The notes under the pieces: model-generated
Seen by the model: the letters and a program-made list of their open reading frames with translations, nothing else
Databases searched by the model: none
Told to the model about the DNA's origin: nothing
Position numbers and translations under genes: made by a program
Part shown: positions 13,215-25,765 of the stretch, piece after piece
Position numbering within the stretch: the stretch's first letter is position 1
Layout of the letters: each line of letters begins with the position of its first letter
Assembly (NCBI GenBank): GCA_963921795.1
Contig: OY997652.1
Coordinates: forward strand, 19,292,940-19,356,939
DNA from: Nannobrachium achirus
Taxonomy: Eukaryota > Chordata > Actinopteri > Myctophiformes > Myctophidae
DNA length: 64,000 bases
Direction: 5' to 3'

Positions 13215-14277
13215 CAGTATAAAACAGGGCATTGACTTGAAAAAAAACATAATGGAGCTACAAGGTTTTTGCCCGACAGTGACAAAGTACTACTTAATCA
13301 CTGAGAGCACTCTGTGCTACAAAGCTGTATGCCGTACATGTTGGGGGTCACAGTGTCACCGTGCTGACAGTATTCCCCAGATGAAACAATTGACTAGAGT
13401 ATCTAACGGCATCCTTTATACTGTACAGACCGAAGAAGCTCACCTGTGATGCTATAGCTGGTTTGGTTACAGTTTTCAGTCTGCTCAATACAACTAATGG
13501 AGTCCAGCTCAATATTTAATCTGCGTAATGTGGGGACGTGGAGATCAATCTCATTAGTGAATTAGGTTGAGAGGTTCCGTAGAAATTAATGCAATGGTTT
13601 ATTTATTATATATATATAAGTGAACCACTAAGAGGCCACTTTGCTCTGTAAATGTTGGAAAAGGTTTTGTTTGCCTTTGCCTTTGCCTTTTTGACATTTT
13701 GGGATATTTTTCTTCTTTTTTTCCCCCAGCACAACCTGATCAACACACAATATAAACTCCTCAGTCCCAATTAAGGGACAGACACATCTTCCTTATTCAC
13801 GCAATGGCTCTTCAAAAGAGCACACTCTACTGCTATAAATGTCACAAACCCCTATACATATTCGAGTCACATGCAACCGCTATCAATTAATGATCATTGG
13901 GATTCTCAACCCGTTCGGGGGCTGAGTATCTCTGCCCTTGAAAGCATGTTTGTTGAGTGAAAACATTGAGGTCAGCAGCCAGTGGTGGGTTATCCGACTC
14001 CTGTCTGGCATCTCAGGTGGAGGACAGATTCACTGTGAGAAATGCAGAGCATCTCCTGCAGTTACACCGTATCTTTGACAATTACACAGTCAAAGCCTCA
14101 GTGTTCATTTAACACTGAGCGAGTGCAGCCAAATGGACGTCCGCATTTGGTTGCATGTCATGTGTACACTCTCGGAGTTACACATGGATAAATGAACACG
14201 GAGGATTCTACTGTGTGTAGCACAGCACACCACCCAGGGGCAGGTTGGTGACAGTGGGCAAAGGTGAATATAACCAG

Positions 14278-14792
14278 CAGGGGTGTCGCACCAAATTCTG
14301 GGCCCTGGGTACAAGGATTCACAGATGGCCCCCCATGAATGTTCTTCATAGGGGGAGGGGGTTTAACCCATTTAGACTGGGAACGCATTATTACGCATTA
14401 TTTTGTGCTTTAACGATTGAAAAATAGCAGATTATACAAGCTCACAGCGCAATCTGCTATATAGTCTTTGAATATTTCAAATCCTTCTAAGGTTTTTTTT
14501 TAAAAACCTGTTTCCCATCTCAAAATATTTAGTTCAAGGGACCCCCCAGAAGCAAAATTTGAGTTACAAATGTTAGCTTAAAAAATACATATATTCAAAG
14601 ATTTGCAAATATTTTCACGACTTTTCAAAAATAGCAGATATACAAGCTTGCAGGGCGGCACTCGGTGCCGCGCTGTGAGCTTGTATATCTGCTATTTTTC
14701 AATAGCTAAAGTATAAAATAATTAAGGCCCCTCCACCTTGGACACTAGTAGCAACTCAGTCCCACTTTCCCCCCTCCCTTGTGACGCCACTG
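14278..14792. mobile_element. hAT MITE, CAGGGGYGTC family, intact
   Basis: Ends CAGGGGTGTCGCACC and CTTGTGACGCCACTG with a perfect 8-bp target duplication ATAACCAG. Two hairpins are inside (14417-14459, 14626-14699). It has the same layout as 42803-43242. Confidence 0.92.
14626..14699. repeat. palindromic hairpin, near-perfect
   Basis: AAAAATAGCAGATATACAAGC pairs with GCTTGTATATCTGCTATTTTT in 19-base steps. Both arms carry the same GATATAC variant instead of GATCTAC. The tip GCGGCACTCGGTGCCGC is itself palindromic. Confidence 0.92.
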
Positions 14793-15790
14793 ATAACCAG
14801 GTACATTTACACAGCTTGTTCATGCATGGGTTTCAATCAGACAATTCAACTGCTCTAGCTTATTTTCTTGTTGAGTGGTAAAAATCGGATGCTCTTTGAA
14901 TGAGAAGGACATCAGTGCACGCATTTATCACAAAACATCCACATTAAAGAAGACAGAACATTTCTCAAAGAATGTTGTTAGTTTTGAAAACTCAGCAAAA
15001 CTGTCATCGCACAGCGAGTAGAAGAGATAGCAATGGCCTTTATGCAAATGCCCCCCCGGCAAAGTAATTCTGATATCAAAAGCAGGGTTTTTATAGTTAA
15101 CTAAATATAGAAGAAACATTTTAGTTAACGGAAATAAAATGATAACGCTTTTACACAAAACATTATTGTGTGTTTACAAAACTAGAGAAAATATCCTTAG
15201 TTTTAGTCTAAATATTTCATACATACTGTACTCAGTTTAATAATTTCAAACATTGAAAAATAATCTTTAGAAATAGTGAAAATAGCAGATCTACAAGAGC
15301 ATTTTTTCTGAACTTTTTGAATCTCCCCCCTGACTAATAATATATTTTACTATAAGACACAATGTAAGTAATAAATAAAAAAAAAACAGACTAAACCAAC
15401 AAACCCACTTTGAAAACTAAACTGCCATTGAAAATGAAATCAAGACAAAATACATTTTAAAACTGATGAAAAAATACAAAACTAATAAAGAAAGCTTTGT
15501 AACTGTCTTGACTGCCTGCATGCGGGATATGATGAACACAACACATCTTAGGGAGGGGAGTAACATGCTTAAAGCAGTCATATCACTACATCAAAGTGAG
15601 ACTGACTGCTTCCAACTTCTTTATCTCTGCTCAATCTGCACACTAAATGGTGCTGAGTAGCACAAGAGGTAGTTATTTGTCTCATAATCACAAGCTAAAC
15701 TCTTTCTTGGAGCTATATAGCACCCATCTAAAAGATGCTATGTACACGTACGTAGTTGTCAAATGATGCTACCGGTATGTAGATCCATTA

Positions 15791-16030
15791 GATGAATGGT
15801 GCATTTATGGTAAATGGTGCATTTCTAAGCGCCTTCATCCAAAGCGCTTTACATTTACATTTTGCATTATACATTCACCCATCCATCCATCCACACACAC
15901 GCACCCATGCACGCGCACACACGCACGCACACCAAGGCTGCTCATTGGGGCAGTTAAAGGTTAAGTACAGTATGTTGCTCAAGGACACTTCGACACACAA
16001 GGGGGAGCAAACCAGGAACCTTCCGTCGGT
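15791..16030 (-). repeat. SINE-like retro-repeat fragment
   Basis: Reverse orientation of a common fish repeat: AATGGTGCATTTATGG, GCGCCTTCATCCAAAGCGC, then GCTCAAGGACACTTCGACAC and GGAACCTTCCG. A (CCAT)n/(AC)n tract lies inside. Identification is from general appearance. Confidence 0.55.
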
Positions 16031-16260
16031 CGAATATTCGCTTATTTCTTTTTTTTATATATTTTTTAATTGTTTTCTCTTTAAAAAAATATATAGTTTA
16101 TAAAGCTTGGCGAGATAGGAAGTCATAAGAATGAGTTGTCAAACCTGTCAAACCTTTCTAGGCCGTGACACCCAAAATAAACATATTTGAACTGGGGACC
16201 CCCACCCTGACAAGCACTTGGAATTGTAGGTATTAATGTGACTCGGTTCCACTGATAAAT

Positions 16261-16343
16261 ATTGTGAAAATAGCAGATCTACATGCTCAAAACGCCTCGC
16301 AACGCGAGGTGTTGTGAGCATGTAGATCGGCTATTTTCACAAT
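16261..16343. repeat. palindromic hairpin
   Basis: ATTGTGAAAATAGCAGATCT pairs with GATCGGCTATTTTCACAAT. Both arms carry CATGC where other copies have CAAGC, and the tip is GCCTCGC/GCGAGGT. Lies inside a relative of the hAT family of 59156-59564. Confidence 0.92.
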
Positions 16344-18087
16344 GTTCGCCTCTTGCTTACTTAATATTTGACAGTTTGGACAGTCCTGTCGAATATTCGA
16401 CTATTCGATTACTTTGAGGTCGAATAATTCGAATACTAAAAATCACTATTCGTGAATGCCCTAGTATCTGTCTCCTGAGCCACTGCTTTTTATTTTATTT
16501 TTTATAATCCCTATCTCTCTTCTTTTTTTTATGTGACTAAACTAAGGTGAGGAATCAGAGGACCTCATAAACCAGTCCAGTGTTCTTTGAGGGGTCCAAG
16601 TGGAGGTCTGGTCTGTAACTCTTATGGGGGTCCTTGAAATGTAAAAGCTTGAGAATCACTGGTTATTTGTATGGCAGCGCTGATATATATATAGCACCTC
16701 AACCAGCCAAAAGAACAGCTGAAGAACCACAATTCTTTGGTGGGTGTAATGCTGCCTGACAACACTGCGTAAAGGCACCCTCCTTCTGACGGATCTCCCA
16801 CTGTGAACAACAGATGTCTGAAAGATAACTATACTAGTATCAGTAGCATACAGTATTGCTCTTTGCACTAAAACTTCTTTGAAGCTTGCTGAGTTACAGC
16901 AGGGTGTACAGAAGAACATTACAAACAGATAATAATCTGGGAAAGAGAGAGGGGATCTAGAGAGAGAATGTAGCGCAATCTGGACAAACCTTTTGATAAA
17001 TGGTATATTCAATAGGCTTGACACGCTATATAGGTCACCTACAGTATCAGTGCCATTTTAATGAATTTATGTCCCTATAATAATGATATCACAACTGGTG
17101 TCCAGGAACTGTACTCGGGCTCGAGTGACTTGAAAATGAAACTTTGGGAGAGAAAATTGCATGTTGCATTGCACGCTGTCAAAATACCCTACAAATGAGA
17201 GGGGGCAATCTTCACCGTATATAATTTGACAAGTAAATCAATTTTAAGGGGTTGTGAGGGAGACGTGTGGTGAAATATTTCACTATTGAGCTACTGCACA
17301 CATCTACCTTTGACAGGCATCTGTGCGTACATATGGATGTGCATGCATAATCTATTTCACTGCAGATGCAAACTTGCCCTTACACACAAAACTGTATAGT
17401 GCACTTAGGATGTTATCCTCTGACAGTATCATAACTAATGTATTGTCAACAAATGTGACAATATAACTTTAATAGGCTCATAAACTGGGGGCATTATGCA
17501 TGAAATAAGTCCCTACAGAGTCACTAAATATGGAACTTCAGTGTCATATTTTCATCCACAAGGTGAAAACAGCTTTATAGTATCACTCCTTCTGAATAAT
17601 ACAGTATGATCAGTTGCATAGCCATATAATAGTAGTTCACAAGAAAATTTTACGCACATCCATTTTTGGTGCAGAGCGAAATGAGTTGCATCATCAAGGG
17701 GAAAAAGTAATTGTGGAGCTTTGCTGCTCCATAATTGCTGTGCAAAACCACACATTTGGTCTTTGTCCAGGATGGGTCTTTACCTTAAATAACTGAGCTA
17801 GAATGCTTAAGAAGCTTAGCGTGATACCAGACTGAATTGTCAGCAGTCCACTCAGTGGAGTGGGTGGGTTCCATGGCCTGGAGGGACTCAGGCAATAAGT
17901 AGCTTTCATGTGCATGCGTCAGATTTGGTCAAAGTCACTTCTGGAGTAAGAATCCATTATCATGATGCAGTACTAGAACACCGATCAGACAGTTATGGCA
18001 GGTTCCAATTTCTAATTTAACCACTTAAACCATCCATACTTAGTAAACTTAAGACAAAAAAACAGACACAACAGACAAAACTAGACA

Positions 18088-18450
18088 ATTCGCCCTCCTG
18101 GCCCCCAAACTGTGGAATAAACTCCCTGCCACACAGAACAACTGACTCACTCCCTAGCTTCCGTCGTGGCCTGAAGACTCTCCTCTTCAGACTCCACCTA
18201 GGCCCATAGCACTTACCATAGCACTCGCCTAGTCTTAATGACCATACTGTACATGAAAGATAGATAGCATTTTTAGGTTTTTATAACTTCTTTTACTGAT
18301 TAGGTGCTTGGTCTACCAACGTTATTTTTCTAGATTGATATTGCTATGCATTTGATGTATTGATGTTGATGTATTGATATATTTAATACCTGCTTATTGT
18401 AAGTCACTCTGGATAAGAGCGTCTGCTAAGTGCCTAAAGTGTAAATTGCT
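18088..18450 (+). mobile_element. 3' end of a CR1/L2-like LINE, decayed
   Basis: Reading frames here contain pieces such as LLAPKLWNKLPA and SFRRGLKTLLFRLHL, interrupted by frame changes. These are typical of the C-terminus of fish L2/CR1-type ORF2. The tail GTAAGTCACTCTGGATAAGA is the usual 3' end. Confidence 0.6.
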
Positions 18451-18489
18451 CTATTCTTGGTCAGCTCTTTTTTTCCCCTATCAAAATGT

Positions 18490-18562
18490 AGTTGCCACAA
18501 GCTTGTGGCACGCGTCACGTGCCACAACGTGATGCGTTGTGAGCTTGTAGATCAGCCTTTTT
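18490..18562. repeat. palindromic hairpin, left arm rearranged
   Basis: The right arm GAGCTTGTAGATCAGCC is intact. The left side instead reads GCCACAAGCTTGTGGC, a smaller palindrome, with a GCGTCACGTGCC tip. Confidence 0.65.
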
Positions 18563-18664
18563 TTGGCTGAATGTTAGGGTTCAAGTGTTTAATAAAGATG
18601 AGTCAATATGACTCAGTCTGAAGTCAATAACTTGACCAAATCAACCAATCAGAAAACATTAGAC

Positions 18665-19318
18665 TTAAAGGAGTCATCCAGACCAAAACACATATAGGGT
18701 TAAATCTGCCTTTTATCATACCCCTTCATACCTGCTTTAGTCGATTTTCTTCATAGCTGCCCCTGTTGCTAGATTTCGGCTGCCCCTGTTGCTAGATTTC
18801 GCGGGTTCTCTCATAACTAACACAGTGGATTGTCCTTAGGCTAATGCGGTTATTTCTTTAGCTTCAAAGTTAGTATTTTTTTATTGGATTGTGTTTACAC
18901 AACTTCCTGAGCTGAGACCAACCAAACCGCTGTTTTGACCTCACAGGCAGCCTTACTTGTCAAACGGCTTCTGCTCTGCACCAGAGCAGGGAGAGGAGAG
19001 GCTAGAAAGGGAGGGGAGGGAGGGGTCTGTTTGACAAGTAAGGGTGCCTGTGAGGTCAAAACAGCGGTGTGGTTGGTCTCAGGACGTTGTGTAAACACAA
19101 TCCAATAAAAAAATACTAACTTTGAAGCTAAAGAAATAACCGCATTAGCCTAAGGACAATCCACTGTGTTAGTTATGAGAGGGCCCGCGAAATCTAGCAA
19201 CAGGGGCAGCCGAAATCTAGCAACAGGGGCAGCTATGAATAAAATCAACTAAAGCAGGTATGAAGGGGTATGATAAAAGGCAGATTTATATGTGTTTTGG
19301 TCTGAATGACTCCTTTAA
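18665..19318. mobile_element. piggyBac-like long-arm MITE
   Basis: TTAA at both ends, then AGGAGTCATCCAGACC and GGTCTGAATGACTCCT. Arms 18665-18965 and 19029-19318 are inverted and nearly identical (about 290-300 bases), with a GA-rich spacer of about 63 bases. No coding capacity. The TTAA target is typical of piggyBac and Kolobok elements. Confidence 0.85.
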
Positions 19319-19403
19319 ATAATACAAGATGTATATCTGTCTATGTGTGATGCCGTAGTATGACAAAGTAGTGCATTGTTTACAAAAAATCACACCCGTG
19401 TGA

Positions 19404-19432
19404 ACTGAGCGGTGGTCTTGAATTGTGTGTGT

Positions 19433-19463
<31 letters not shown>

Positions 19464-19469
19464 GGGGGG

Positions 19470-19514
<45 letters not shown>

Positions 19515-19670
19515 GCAGTTGATGCACAGGCCAGGCTAGACTCAACAGCACCTCTCTGGTCACCCAGGGTACTCAGGCTACATACACCAGAGGCTACAGA
19601 CACACAGACAGACACACACGCACGGATACACACACGGCCACGCTATGGAGACGGTGTGACCACCGCTCAA
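19404..19670. repeat. inverted-end repeat around microsatellites, copy 1
   Basis: TGAGCGGTGGTC and GACCACCGCTCA close a stretch of (TG)n, (G)n and CACACGGCCACG. A relative lies at 54978-55274. Confidence 0.55.
19424..19513. repeat. (TG)n(G)n(TG)n microsatellite
   Basis: Two TG runs interrupted by about 25 G. The poly-G centre can be a sequencing problem. Confidence 0.95.
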
Positions 19671-19750
19671 AAAACACAAGTTAAAATATGGAGATAGAGG
19701 TTTCCCGCCCGACAGCAACGATACTCATGTCCGCGGGTGTTTTGGACCTC

Positions 19751-19837
19751 TGTGTGTGTGTGTGTGTGTGTGTCTGTGTGTGAGCGTGTGTGAGCGTATG
19801 TGAGCGTGTGCGTGAGAGAGAGAGAGAAAGAGAGAGA

Positions 19838-19870
<33 letters not shown>
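19751..19870. repeat. compound (TG)n, (GA)n, (AC)n tract
   Basis: (TG)n, TGAGCG variants, (GA)n then (AC)n; inverted composition can form a hairpin. Confidence 0.9.
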
Positions 19871-19872
<2 letters not shown>

Positions 19873-20065
19873 ATGGAGGACAGGGGTATGTGCATCCACG
19901 TGGACTCATTTGTAACTTTCATGAGACTAACAGTGCAGTCTTTAGGAACACGTTCAATTACAATCTAGCTGGGGCAGCTGAAAGCACCCTTAAGCAGCAA
20001 ATGAAATGAAATAAATGCAATCGAGAGGAGAGAGAGGTGAAGGAGAGGAATGTGATGGAGAGGAA

Positions 20066-20145
20066 TGGAAAGGAAAGGAAAGGAAAGGAAAGGAAAGGAA
20101 AGGAAAGGAAAGGAAAGGAAACAAAACAAAACAAAACAAAACGAA
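20066..20145. repeat. (GGAAA)n and (AAAAC)n tract
   Basis: About ten GGAAA units then AAAAC units. Confidence 0.95.
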
Positions 20146-20873
20146 ACGAAGGGGGGTTTGATTAAGATAACTTGTAAGATATACTTAAATACTAAAAAAG
20201 TTCCTGATTCATAAAGTTTGGCAGGATACTTGTTCCAAAGGGAGGGGAAAAGCCATGTAATGCATTGTGTGTTAAAAGTAGGATTTTGGAAACAATATGT
20301 ACGGTATATTTAGAGAGAGCAATAGAGAGCGACTATGCCATGGGTATTATGATCATGATTATTTTCTCATTTACATGAATATTCAAGTTTTTAAAGTTGA
20401 ATAGCCTACTTGTGTGGAGTTTTGGTCCAGAGATGGCTTACTATTAATTACCATCATTACCTGATTGTATTGCTTACCATCTTTTCTAGAACAAACCAAA
20501 GCATCATTGTTGTTTAGATCAATGAGGAAATTGCATTATTTCACAATATTGAAATGCCAAATTAGCATCTGCAGAAAAAGGAACTGGAACACTGCATTTA
20601 TTCATATAGTCGTGGTTGAAAGCTAATCGCAGGTAATTTGACCTAAGAAAGTAACCCATCTTATGACTATGACAGTTTTCTTTTACAGTATATGTAAGAG
20701 AGAGAGAAGGTTGAATATTGGTTGGTAAACTTTCAAATGTTCAGTGTTGAGCTTTATAGTTATTTTATAGTGTTTAAAACTCTGATACGTTTTGAATGAG
20801 TCAGGAACAATTTATACCCTACCTCAGTCACTTACAGCACCTTATGTCTTACCTCAGGTATATGTGTAAATAT

Positions 20874-21292
20874 TAGGGATGGTCCGATCAGGTTTTTTGG
20901 AACCGATCACCGAGCACCGATCACAAAAGTTTGATCACCCGATACCGATCAATCACTGATCCGATCAAGTTATTATTTATATTTTCTAAATGTTAATGTT
21001 TTAACTTTAATTCATTCATTCACTCATGAATTCATTTATATATTTGCCTTATAGTTATTTACCAGCATTACTATGTATTTATTATCATAGCAGTAACTAA
21101 TTATTCCTTCAGCACTATGGAAATCAATACCCCAAAATGGCCTCAAGTGGGCATACTGAACGGCTGGTTGATCGGATGCACCTATACAATCGGATCGGTG
21201 AATTTACCTTTTGATCTAAACCACCGATTATCGCCGATCACGCTTTGATCGGCCCGATCCGATCCATTGCCGATTGATCGGTAACATCTCTA
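20874..21292. mobile_element. hAT element present only in the left haplotype copy
   Basis: Ends TAGGGATGGTCCGATC and GATCGGTAACATCTCTA with a perfect 8-bp target duplication GTAAATAT. The empty site (one GTAAATAT) is seen in the right copy near 29205. 419 bp, non-coding, rich in CGATC motifs. Confidence 0.95.
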
Positions 21293-22030
21293 GTAAATAT
21301 GTAGATAATTTGTTTGTTATTTATTGATCTCTCTTCCCCCTTGCACCCCCTTCTTCCCTTTCTCTTATGGAAATAACAAAAACGATAGAGTTGGGGAAAA
21401 ACGAATTTCACCCAGGGTTTTACACAACCTGTGATGTGACGAAGTTGATTCCAATTCTGAACAATGACAGAGGACAACTAGTTGTAGGTAAAGCCTGTGA
21501 CATGGCAAGTATCAATGATGTCAACAGTTTAGAGGGGTTGGGGTCTAAAAGGGTCCCAGGTCAATACGGTCATTGGTCTGACAACTCTTTATTCCGGAGC
21601 ACCCTTTTATTCTAACTCTAACTCTAATCTTATCATGCATTATCACTAAGCCTAACCTTTTAACCTCACACTACCCTAACATCTTTCTGAGTATTGGGTT
21701 GTCTGAATGGGCTGCGGCTGCCCCTCTAAAAGGCAGGTGGAGGTTTGAAAGACCATTATTAACTTGTAGAAGCATTCTCCAAGTGGAATTCAGACCAATT
21801 CAGAATAGAAGATCTGAAATATGTATTTTTAATTTATATATTGAAAAATTCCAAACCAGCAAATACTGAGAACTAAATCAGCTGACAGTAGTTATTTGTA
21901 TCATACATCATACTGTAACTGCAAAGACTGAAACTATTTTGTATTGTTTTTTGCCTAATTCCAACAGGTCTGCATACTGTGGTGATAGTTCCAGGCCTAC
22001 AGTTTTTGAAGGCTTTATTAGCTCATGTTA

Positions 22031-22068
22031 AATCTCTCTCTCTCTCTCTCTACTCTCTCTCCCCACAT

Positions 22069-22127
<59 letters not shown>

Positions 22128-22144
22128 CACACGCACACACGCAC

Positions 22145-22190
<46 letters not shown>
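22031..22190. repeat. (CT)n, (ACGC)n, (AC)n tract (left copy)
   Basis: The ACGC section is much longer than in the right copy (29931-30055). Confidence 0.95.
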
Positions 22191-22195
<5 letters not shown>

Positions 22196-22231
22196 GTTGG
22201 TCCATAGAGGACATATAGCATCCCTATGGGG

Positions 22232-22301
22232 CTATAGACGATTTACAAGATCACAACATGTAGCGTTGGGACACTTTGTGAGCTTGTAGATCGGCTATTT
22301 T
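22232..22301. repeat. palindromic hairpin (left copy)
   Basis: CTATAGACGATTTACAAGAT and GAGCTTGTAGATCGGCTATT. The left arm is mutated and the right arm intact. Repeated at 30094-30164. Confidence 0.7.
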
Positions 22302-22911
22302 GACAAAGACATTTAACAAAGAGTGACAACAGGAGGCAGCCTAGTATCGAGCCCTGGGGAATCTACTCAACTAGGATTTTAAGGGTTTAAGGCAAGCTAT
22401 TGATTGATATTGAAAAGATTGATTTACACGACACACTTCAACTAGCCCACAGGAACTGAATGCACGGCAAATATGTGCGGCAATCTCTTATTCAAGAACT
22501 AACAGGAAATGAAATGTTTTAAAGAATGGATGGACCGTTGAAATATGAATGGATGCATGCACTCTCACCTAACACATTATAATAATCAATAATTTATTAT
22601 ATCATATCTCTGTTGAACTTGTCACGGTAATTGCGTAGTAGCACTATCTGTGAATACAGTGCTGTTTATAATTTGCATAGAATTCAAATATAGGCTCTAG
22701 AGGATGACAGATGAAAAGATGGATGTGCACTCAGCCTATGCTACACATTCTATCATATAAGCAGCTATGCAGGACCATTGGCTAAGGGAACGAAAATATA
22801 TATTTTTTTATGGATCAAAATGACCCTTGTGCCTGTCTAGCATATCAAAACCAAATTAACCCACCCATATAGCGTCCTTATATGTTCTAATCTAGAGTGA
22901 ACATTCTGCAA

Positions 22912-22948
22912 AAATAGTAGCTCTAGCTTGTAGATCAGTTATTTTTTT
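22912..22948. repeat. palindromic hairpin, collapsed (left copy)
   Basis: GCAAAAATAGTAGCTCTAGC then TTGTAGATCAGTTATTTTTT; the tip is lost. The right copy is at 30772-30809. Confidence 0.55.
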
Positions 22949-24175
22949 AGCGAAGAGAGAGGTTTGGTGTTGAGGGAAAAAAGAAGTGGACCCCAGTCCA
23001 CTACGTTACGGTAACTATAAGATTTAAGGTTTTGCTATAAAGTTGTATATATGCCATCTGAATGGGTAACAGCTATTCAATGACTGATCATTTTAATGTA
23101 TTTAATCCTTTGAGTCTAATGAGTCAAATGTAACAGTAATGCTAAAGAATATCACTGCTCACAGTGAAAAAGATAACAATCTCAACATTATATCATCCGC
23201 ACATTACAACAGAGGCCAAGTCTACCCCACAAACTTTCTTAATACTTTACAATCAACTGAATAAAAGGAATTTAACAGTCTTTGTCTGATAGCTTGCTCA
23301 GTTCATGTAATATTTACAACACTTGAATTACTATTTCAAGTCATTACAAAGATCAAACACAACTTTATTCAAGGTGCAGAAGCTCGATTATTTGGGGGAA
23401 CTGTATTTCCCTTCCCTTGAATTTAATTCAGAATATGTCTATAAAACATATTTTGACAACATTCTGTTGCCCTTGTGAAAAGTGACACAATTAATTAAAT
23501 GAATCTCTTACAGACACATAAATACTGAACTGCAGGAAGAAATCAGTTAAAGTAATGCAACAACACTCCGACACAAGGTCATATTAACATTGAGTTTTGT
23601 ACTGGAATAGTTCAAGGAAGCTGACAGCCTTCCTGTCAATCCTGCTAAACGCTGTAGAAAATTCTGAAAACACTCTTGTCCAAATGAAAACTAAACTATT
23701 CAAAAATGAAAAGGGAAATATTTGTGTGGTTCAAACGATAACTCAACCAACACAGCCTTAATGTGTCACTGTAAAACAATGGAGAAACATAGCCTATATT
23801 GCATAGATTATGGGATGCCAATTGTGGTTGTTTGAATGCATATTCATATAATTATAAGAGGTTGTCATTAAACCAAAGGAAGAGTACAACACAAAGGGCA
23901 TGATATTTCTTCATTTTAAGTCAATGTGTAATGAATCTGCCTATAGTACACAACTTGGCGAAGTATACAATATCATTTTAAAATAATTAAGTAAATTATA
24001 GTAAGGTCAGTAAGACAATAGAACACAACAGGTCTAACCAACAAGTATTCCGGAAAACAGAGGTTTCCACTCAGTTATGATAACATTACAAAGTATAGAG
24101 AGTGAAAATCTATCATAACATGAATAGATTATCCATTAAGCGTAAGCATACATTTGTTTTCTGTTATAAAGTATG

Positions 24176-24196
24176 TATGCAGACAGACAGACAGAC

Positions 24197-24281
<85 letters not shown>

Positions 24282-24282
24282 G
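24176..24282. repeat. (CAGA)n microsatellite (left copy)
   Basis: Over 25 units. The right copy at 32055-32101 has about 11. Confidence 0.97.
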
Positions 24283-24344
24283 TATTCAACTCTTTATCAG
24301 TATCATCAGCATTAACAAGGAAAATAAATAGAATGAGCCATTAC

Positions 24345-24440
24345 CTGTATCTCTCTTGCGTGGTATATGATGATCAGACCAAGTAGAATGATTGTTGAGA
24401 GGCTTATCAGGCATTTTAGAGCTAAAGAATACAGGGACTC
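24345..24440 (-). CDS. kcnn2: kcnn2 exon 2: S2 (left copy)
   Basis: This exon encodes residues 268-299, from [10 protein letters not shown] to YHAREIQ, which is the second membrane segment. It is preceded by a TTTTCCCAG acceptor and followed by a GTAATGG donor. It is 96 bp long and phase 0 at both ends, so it joins exon 1 and exon 3 in frame. A (CAGA)n microsatellite lies about 65 bp downstream of the donor. It is identical in protein to the copy at 32164-32259. Confidence 0.93.
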
Positions 24441-24964
24441 CTGGGAAAAGAAGAAGCACACTATAGCCATATACACCAAGACACACAGATAATAAAACAA
24501 ATCCATATGCGTCAGGGGTTTCAAATATTGTTTATGTAATGACTTATAATGTGGATATCTGTATTATATTTCTATTTCGACGAATTCTGCAAATTGACAC
24601 ATTTCTGTAGGGGTACCTATTCCTATTTGGGCCTGTGGGGCCTTCACGTGTTAGGATGGTTTCACATGGGACACTTAACTCCGTCAGCCCGACTTCCATG
24701 ACAGCATGCTTCCTTACCACGCATTCTCAACCGACAATAGGCTATGTTGCATGCTTCAGACTTTATTTCTAATCTATCTAGCGGTAGGCTACGTACAGTT
24801 ATTATTACCTTACAGTAGGCCTACTGTAAATGGAACATTTCCACTCTTAACAACCACCACTTTTACGAGAAGTTGTGGCTATTCGCTCATTGTCACATGC
24901 CATGCAAATTATTAATTCTGACCTAGATGGAACTGCACACAGCTCTCTAGATTGAGTTACGCAC

Positions 24965-25765
24965 CTTTCCATAGGCTCCCCAGGAGAGTTCGGTCTCTAT
25001 AACCATAACAACGATCCCAAACATTCCAAAGATCAGCGCGTAGTCGCTGAGCCTCTTCCTTTTCTCAAACAAAGCCCTTCTATGTCCGAGCTTTTCCCCA
25101 ATGTTCTGGTTTTTCTTCTTTTCCTTCTTGCCGCTGCTATTGTGGCCGTGTCCACCCCCTCCGTCTCCCGATGCGTAAGGCATCAGTGTGGTCGAATTAT
25201 TCTCGGGCTTAGAGACCAGGGTGTCCGACGCATCGGCGGCTGAGGCGGGCTGTAGCGGCTGGGACTCAGAATCAAACTCGTGTATGTTTCTGCGGGACGA
25301 GCTCAAGTTGCTCAGCGGCCGCATCACGCCGCCGTTGTATCTGCAGCTGCTCATGGCTATTTCATTGTAGGAGTTACTCTCCTTGTGGCTGCTGCCGCCC
25401 AGGCTGCCCCGCTGCTGCCGATTGTTGTGGCACTGCTGCTGAGGATGCTGATGCTGTTGCCTGGTTGAACTACCATGACTAGAAGGCGTGAACTCATAGA
25501 CGCTGTACTGACAACCTTGCCGGGAAGACGTGACGGATGGCGTCCTCAAAGTTCCGACGGTGGTCGGCGACGTCCCGCGGAAGACGAGGCTTTTCCTGGC
25601 AGCATCGCAGGTGGAGTTATTGCAGGTGCAGCACTGGTCGTGTTGCTGCTTAGCGAAGCGTTCCTCCTGTGGTCCGCAGTAGTGCTGGGGTAGCTGGTAC
25701 TTACAGTGCTGCTGGAACTGCTGCTCGTGGAAGAAATCGTTCTGCAACTGCAATGGGGTTTCCAT
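24965..25765 (-). CDS. kcnn2: kcnn2 exon 1: N-terminus and S1 (left copy)
   Basis: This exon encodes residues 1-267. The start chosen is the ATG at 25765-25763 (METPLQLQN), the first in-frame ATG after a stop, in a good context (GACATGG). Residues 1-137 are a Gln/His/Cys/Ser-rich cytoplasmic extension of the long SK2 isoform type. Met138 ([10 protein letters not shown]) matches the start of the short isoform known in mammals. Residues 213-238 are basic ([18 protein letters not shown]), and S1 is about residues 241-258 ([18 protein letters not shown]). The exon ends in YGK followed by a GTGCGT donor, phase 0. It differs from the right copy by a single synonymous Tyr codon change that I could see. 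Confidence 0.94.

Noticed and set aside
25188-25693. Plus-strand open frames opposite kcnn2 exon 1 (and at 33007-33512)
   Set aside because: They are antisense to a clearly conserved coding exon and match no known protein.
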